Source: Miscanthus floridulus | Taxonomy: Eukaryota > Streptophyta > Magnoliopsida > Poales > Poaceae | Reading direction: 5' to 3' | NCBI RefSeq assembly: GCF_019320115.1 | Contig: NC_089587.1 | Location: forward strand, 103,560,347-103,624,346 | DNA: 64,000 bases | Shown: positions 58,548 through 64,000 of the stretch, piece after piece | Layout of the letters: each line of letters starts with the position of its first letter | How positions within the stretch are numbered: position 1 is the stretch's first letter | The notes under the pieces: model-generated | Database searches by the model: none | What the model was told of the DNA's origin: nothing | What the model saw: the letters and a program-made list of their open reading frames with translations, nothing else | Translations under genes and position numbers: made by a program

Positions 58548-59444
58548 CTACACTTGATCAAGCCAAAACTCGCACTTGCTGAATTTAGCATACAACTGGT
58601 GCTCCCTTAGCCGAGTCAGTATTATCCGGAGGTGATGGGCATGCTCTTCCTCATTCTTGGAATAGATTAAGATGTTATCAATGAAAACTACCACAAACTT
58701 ATCTAGCTCTGGCATAAAAACTGAGTTCATCAGGTACATGAAGAAGGCTGGGGCATTGGTGAGGCCAAAAGACATCACTAGGTATTCATATAGCCCATAC
58801 CTAGTAGAGAAAGTTGTCCTTGGTATATCCTGTGGCCTGATCTTGATCTGATGGTAGCCCGATCGGAGATCTATTTTTGAGAACATCCTGGCACCAGCTA
58901 GTTGATCAAACAAAGTATCAATGCGGGGCAAGGGATACTTGTTCTTAACTGTTACCGCATTGAGGGGGCGATAATCCACACACATCCGCAGTGTACCATC
59001 CTTCTTCTTCATGAAAATCGCTGGGCAACCCCATGGTGAAGAACTTGGGCGGATGAAACCCTTGTCCATCAACTCCTCCAGTTGCTTCTTCATTTCTGCT
59101 AGCTCTCTTGGAGCCATGCGGTACGAACGTCTGGAGATAGGAGCAGTACTAGGCTCAAGCTCAATGGAGAATTCTACCTCACGGTCCGGTGGTAATACAG
59201 GAAGATCCTCAGGGAAAACATCAGGGAACTCACATACTACTGGAATGGAGGTAAGATCAGGAATGGCTTCAGCATGGGCAGCAACAGGTAAGACCGGTTC
59301 TGAGGGTATGATGAGAGACATCCTATCCTCAGAAGACGGAAGCCATAACTCTACACTTCTTCTCTTCATATCCAATACTACCCCATACACCCGCAACCAG
59401 TTCATCCCAAGAATAACATCAATGCCCTGCCCAGGCATTATCAT
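58548..59444 (-). pseudogene. Tekay/Del protease end and reverse transcriptase, catalytic residue changed
   Basis: Begins with [15 protein letters not shown] (protease end). The RT then has [60 protein letters not shown] and the active site [13 protein letters not shown]. The usual FIDD is FIDN here (codon 58674-58676), removing one of the metal-binding acids. The frame ends in a stop at 58548, just where [10 protein letters not shown] should follow. Confidence 0.88.
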
Positions 59445-59660
59445 GAACTATAGATGGTAAGTGTGGGTGGCTAATACCAAACTTACAGTATCCGTACGGG
59501 TATTGATAAATATCTAAGAACCTGCTGTACAGATCTTATAGGCATACGGTATAGCCACAAGTGATAAGTTGTGCTGCTCTACAAACCCCATGCTCATAAA
59601 GGAATGCGATGCACCAGAATCAAACAACACCAAAGCTGGATGGGATTCGATGGTAAACAT
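59445..59660 (-). pseudogene. Tekay/Del aspartic protease
   Basis: Contains PALVLFDSGASHSFMSMGF with the DSG active site (about 59590-59645), then an in-frame stop before IFINTRTDTVSLVLATHTYH. Confidence 0.75.
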
Positions 59661-59689
59661 ACTAGCCATAACTGCCTCCTAATGCACAA

Positions 59690-60968
59690 CCTGCTGAGCA
59701 TCCGTGAAGTGCACCTGACCAGATCTGCTGGGCACCTTCCTCTTGATGAAAGTCCTCTTAATCATCCTGGAATTTGCAGACGGCTAAGACGGTTGAGCTG
59801 TCTGCTGCTGAGGACACTCCCTGGCATAGTGGCCCTCCTTGCCACACTTGAAACAAGCACCAGGCTTGTTCCCGAATCCCTGACAAGGTGGGATCTGTTG
59901 TCCCTAAGTCTGCTAGGGCTGCACCTGCTGCTGAGGTGCCTTGTACTGAGTAGCGGAAGTCTGTGGGGTCTGCTGAGGTGACCAGAACGGAGGCCTGCCA
60001 GATGGTTGATAGGACCCCCGCCTCACAATTTGCACCTTCTAAGTATGAGGGTGGCTGGAGGATCTAGCTGCCACCCTCCTCCGCTTCCAATTCGCTTGAG
60101 ATGCCCGCTGAAAACCCTCAAGAGCAATGGCGGCGTTCATCAGAGCCCCAAAGGTCTAATAGTTCCCCAGGTACAGTTTCTCCTGTAGAGCAGGAGTGAG
60201 ACCACGAAAGAAGCGATCCTTCTTCTTGTCATCTGTGTCCACCTGACTACCAGCATACTAAGCCAAGTGATTGAACTGATTCACATACTCCATTACCGTC
60301 CTGCTCCCCTGACGCAACTCCATGAACTCGGTCACCTTCTGGTGGATAACGCCAGCAGGTATGAAGAACTCGTGGAAGGCTGTGGAGAACTCCTGCCACG
60401 TTGCCGGATGATCCGGTAGCTCCGTGGCCAGGAAAGTCTCCCACCAGGCACCTGTGGACCCCAAAAGCTGCTGGGATGCAAAGTGCACCTTCTGCTCGTT
60501 GGCCACTCCGAGCAGTCAAAACTTCTGCTCCAGCGTGCGAAGCCAGTGCTCCGCCTCCAACGGATCGTCCGACGGTGTGAACGTGGGTGGGTGGGTCTTG
60601 AGAAAGTCCTGGTAAGAGGACTGTCCCTCAGGACAACGAGCACCACCCCCATTCCCACCGTTGCCTCCGGGGCCTCCACGGGCGAGACCCGCGACGGCCT
60701 ATGCCATAATCTCCAAGGCACGAGCAGTCTCCTATCGAGCAGCGGCTGACTCCTGACGAGCAGCCAACAACTCCACCATGACCTCCGCGGCGGACAGCGG
60801 CGGAGGCGGTGGGAAAGGATGAGGAACCAAAGGTGGAACCTCCCGAGCTCCCTCGTTGTCACGCTCAACGGCCCGAGTACTGTCACCATGGCCCTCGTTG
60901 GCCGCTCCCGAACTGGTGCTCCCACGTCCGGACCTCAGATTCATCTGTAAGAGAGACGAACCATCCAT
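59690..60968 (-). pseudogene. Tekay/Del gag with zinc knuckle, broken
   Basis: Start at 60968 (MDGSSLLQMNLRSGRGSTSS), a proline-rich linker, the capsid-like domain (60506-60258: GSTGAWWETFLATELPDHPA, WQEFSTAFHEFFIPAGVIHQ), and the zinc knuckle CFKCGKEGHYARECPQQ near 59810-59860. Stops and shifts at about 60730, 60507 and 60255. Confidence 0.8.
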
Positions 60969-61415
60969 TAGAACACCCTTCCGATTAGAATCTAGGGATT
61001 AAAGAGATGGCAGCACATTTATTAAGGTATTCATTAAGTTAGTCCTACCAATTTACTACTTTCATTATACATGAAGGGGGAACTCCTAGTTCAATAAGAT
61101 GCTATTATATGATGCATGCTTCGACCTATACGTTCACTCAAGCCGGAATATAGCGACGTTCGTAACATTTTTGGCACATCGCACACTCACTTTCCGTATA
61201 CTAAGCGATTTCTTACGCGACGCAAGTCAGTGTACCTGCAGAAAACTGATTAGTTAAAACCAGTGCCGCTATCCTAGATATACCATATAGCTAGGGCTTA
61301 TACTTATATAACTTAACTTAATCGCATCCTACTTTTTGCAAAACTTTTGTTGTTCAAACTTTTAGTTTTGTAAAAGAGTGAGGAACTCGTGACCATTATT
61401 GGCTCTGGTACCAAC
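60969..61415 (-). other. Tekay/Del 5' leader with primer-binding site
   Basis: Next to the LTR the minus strand reads TTGGTACCAGAGCCAATAAT (61396-61415), close to the initiator-Met tRNA primer site. The rest is untranslated leader. Confidence 0.7.
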
Positions 61416-64000
61416 TGTGGTAGAACCACCCGAAATAGCGTACTTACAGAGGCGCTCGTCTTCCACCAGACACTAAGCACCCCGAAAGCCAATACCGCGA
61501 GCGGTATCCGTCGGACACACCCCGAGGGAGAGCCCAAAAGATCCACATTTTTCCCCAAGGATCCAATAATGAAAACAAGTTACAACATAAGTCCATCTCA
61601 TACATTAGAGTTTCTAAAAAATACATTATTACAACACCAAATACAGAGTTCGGAATGATAAACAGCGGAATATTAAAGATAACGTCTAGCGATAAGATAA
61701 CGAGGATTCGTCTGAGCCCACTAGAAGAATCCTCCACACAAGGTACTCCTCAAGCATCACCTACAACAGGGGTAAATAAACCCTGAGTACACAATGTACT
61801 CGCAAGACTTATCCGATAGTGGGAATACTTTCCTGACTCCAAGGAATATGCTAGTCTTTATGGTTGCTGGTTTTCTTTTAGCCAAAAGTAGTACTAATAG
61901 TGAGTCCTTATTGATATATTATTACTATCAGCCGTATTAAGTTTTTATCTAGTCAATCTATATAAGCACCTGTGCTACTTTCAAGCAAGAGTTGAGCAAT
62001 CGATACTGTTTCTTCTCCTTTTCCACTTCCAGTTCTTACGACGGTGCTAAACCGTAGACAAGCCGTACCGAGTAACCCGGCGATTCACGAATCAATGTGC
62101 CCAGCTGGGTGCCCCGAAGACACATGCCCCGCTTGTACCCCGGGCACAAGCGGGACTAACCCACCACTCTCCTGTCCCGGGTGTCCAGGTCCCCGTCCAA
62201 ACTTGGACTCCAAGCCCCTGCCTCTGAATCCTGGACTCAGTGCGGTGCAAGGACCTCCTCCACCTCCTCTTCCCATCAGTCGGTCCAGAAAGAGCCGGAT
62301 CCATGACAAGAGAGCAGCAAGCCTTCCCTGCGCCCATACCCAAGTATGTGCTTGGGACAAAAGTCTGTGACTTGCCTAGAGTCATATGCAACGACCGGTC
62401 CTTAATCAACACAGATAGGGAAAAAGTGTAACCGGGCTATGCCCTGTTGGCCGCAGGACACAACCCCTCACACCCACCAGTATCAAATCCACATCCCTGT
62501 CCGGTCACCATTTTTCCTTCCCCTTATTTCATCATGGTATTATAGTGTAATCACCTATTTGCGAGTAACGTCAGGTTACTCACGCTACCGACATCCTGAG
62601 CATAGCAGCTACTCGACCTGCACTAGTAGGACTCAGGGTGGATATATCTATGCATGTAGTTTCCATAAAATGCCTGTAACGTAAATGCATATCATATAAA
62701 TATATTCAGTGATCATTTAAAAATAGGGGTTATGCACCGGGGCTTGCCTTGGGTAGGTGCCGAGTCAGCAAAGTCAGTACCAACAGGCTCCTGGTCTCCT
62801 CCCTGTGTGAAAAGCTCCTCCTCGTACTCCTCGATCACCTTGTCGTACTCTGGATCACCGACGGGTACGAAGTCTACCTGTTCATGATCTACATGAAATG
62901 ACGATGCAATGATTACACTATGGCAACAGAAATTCTCAATGCAAACGTACCTCTATTACATCACTAAGCGAGGTCTTCCTATTAAAGTCTCAGCCACATA
63001 CCAGTACTACTAACAAGTATGACCGTGTCCTACATTCTTACGATGACTACGGATATTCATACTCCTAATGTCAGTTTATGATAAATCAAGGATAACAACT
63101 ACGTCATCCAACGACTCGTTCTATGATTACCATTTGTACAGCAAGTATATAAATGCCTAAGGAACCTACGGTAACGATTTCAAAGCTAAAGTTATCGTCG
63201 GTTCACCACAACAATTTTTGCAATTAAAGATCGATATACCGCTAAGCCCTCTACTTCAAGCTTATGGGCCTACCATCCTAACCACTAATGGGGAACCAAC
63301 TGTAATAACAGGTAGTCGACATTTTTGCGAACCTAACAAACTTTGTTTCGCTATTTTTGGACAACCATGCAATTTACTACTAATTATTGAAGTTTGGCTC
63401 ATAACCTAAATAGATAAACAATTTCTAATACAATGAAATAGAGAAACCGAAACGTTCTTGGCCGGCCCATGACGCGCGGCCTGATCCAACTCGTCATCCC
63501 GCCCGCACGCGGCAGCAGTCAGGCGCGTAGCCCACACGGAGGCGCGGCCCAGATGGCCAACGGCCCGCGAAGGGGAAGGCCTGCGCGCGGCGGTAAAAAT
63601 GCACGAACACCCCCGACGAACTCAGCATTTACCACGAGCTCAACGATACTGTTTTGCTAGTCTACCGTTTTACACCAGCACCCTCCCACTTCATCTTCTT
63701 CACCGCGAGGAGGTCCCTGGCCATCCAGAGCATGCACCGGCACGACGGCGCGGCACTGGACGCCTACGCTGGCCACCCCGGTCCTCTCCATACCAAAATA
63801 AAGGGCCGATACTCACCTACGTGCGAACGCAACCCACCCGGCGGAGACACAGGCGCCGAGACGTCGCAGCGAGCACGGACCATGACGGTGGGCAACCTGC
63901 AAGGATGGCGATGCTGTTCCGGTGAACAACAGCACTGCTGGGACAAAACAAGAAGTGGACGAGTACCAGTGACTCAGCACGGAACTGGAAGATGGGAAGA
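61416..64000 (-). repeat. Tekay/Del 5' LTR, partial (cut by window end)
   Basis: Matches 52294-54878 at a constant offset of 9122 bp with scattered substitutions, mostly transitions. The first about 130 bp differ at six places; 53,300-53,630 and its partner are identical by eye. Confidence 0.9.

Larger units (their letters stand above)
52294..64000 (-). mobile_element. Ty3/gypsy chromovirus-type retrotransposon, Tekay/Del lineage, right end beyond the window
   Basis: Coding strand is minus: gag, protease, RT, RNase H, integrase, chromodomain. The left copy of the LTR is complete (52294-56326, 4033 bp); the right copy starts at 61416 with a constant offset of 9122 bp and is cut by the window end, so about 1.45 kb is missing. 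An integrase-linked chromodomain and 4-kb LTRs fit the Tekay/Del group. Left flank is CTTAC; the right duplication cannot be seen. The pol frame has stops and an altered catalytic residue, so the copy is probably inactive. Confidence 0.9.

Overview
This window looks like nuclear DNA of a panicoid grass, probably Andropogoneae (Sorghum, Saccharum or Miscanthus type). That is inferred from an intron-containing cereal-type G-gamma gene, an Au-type SINE, grass CACTA, hAT, Tat and Tekay/Del transposons, and the mix of GC-rich short genes with AT-rich intergenic DNA. No bacterial operon, CRISPR, rRNA or bona fide tRNA gene was seen. All coordinates and splice sites were read by eye.

Layout. (1) 1-2501: a small membrane-protein gene on the minus strand (18-428), then non-coding DNA with a GC-rich repeat. 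(2) 2502-35447: a 33-kb CACTA (En/Spm) transposon flanked by the 3-bp duplication CCT. It carries a decayed transposase ORF (3504-7010), a 600-bp inverted repeat, a 156-bp tandem array, a captured fragment of the TFIIIB subunit gene BRF1 (minus strand, 17704 down to 9925), and a second ORF with a C48/ULP1-like end. The BRF1 fragment is interrupted by a 5.6-kb hAT element (9991-15621, duplication CTTACAAT), which holds a truncated Tat-like LTR piece with a 44-bp minisatellite. The second ORF is interrupted by a 12.25-kb Tat-lineage Ty3/gypsy element (18922-31175, 470-bp LTRs, duplication CTTAC) with an antisense accessory ORF. (3) 35451-46300: a 5'-truncated LINE, a partial segmental duplication, two further minus-strand membrane-protein genes (38440-38844 and 42326-42784), a frameshifted remnant (41018-41112), an Au SINE with perfect 17-bp duplications, and MITEs. 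(4) 46387-49608: a complete five-exon gene on the minus strand for a type-C (cysteine-rich tail) heterotrimeric G-protein gamma subunit, nearest GGC2/DEP1/GS3. (5) 50344-64000: a copia-like LTR carrying a 168-bp hAT MITE, another LTR-like piece, and a chromodomain Ty3/gypsy element of Tekay/Del type with 4.03-kb LTRs, whose right LTR runs off the window.

How it fits together. The host genes that look functional are the G-gamma gene and the three small membrane-protein genes. Two of the latter (18-428 and 38440-38844) are close paralogs, now separated mainly by the CACTA insertion and what nested inside it. Most of the rest is layered transposon insertion whose order can be read from nested target-site duplications: CACTA first, hAT and Tat into it, and an LTR piece into the hAT.
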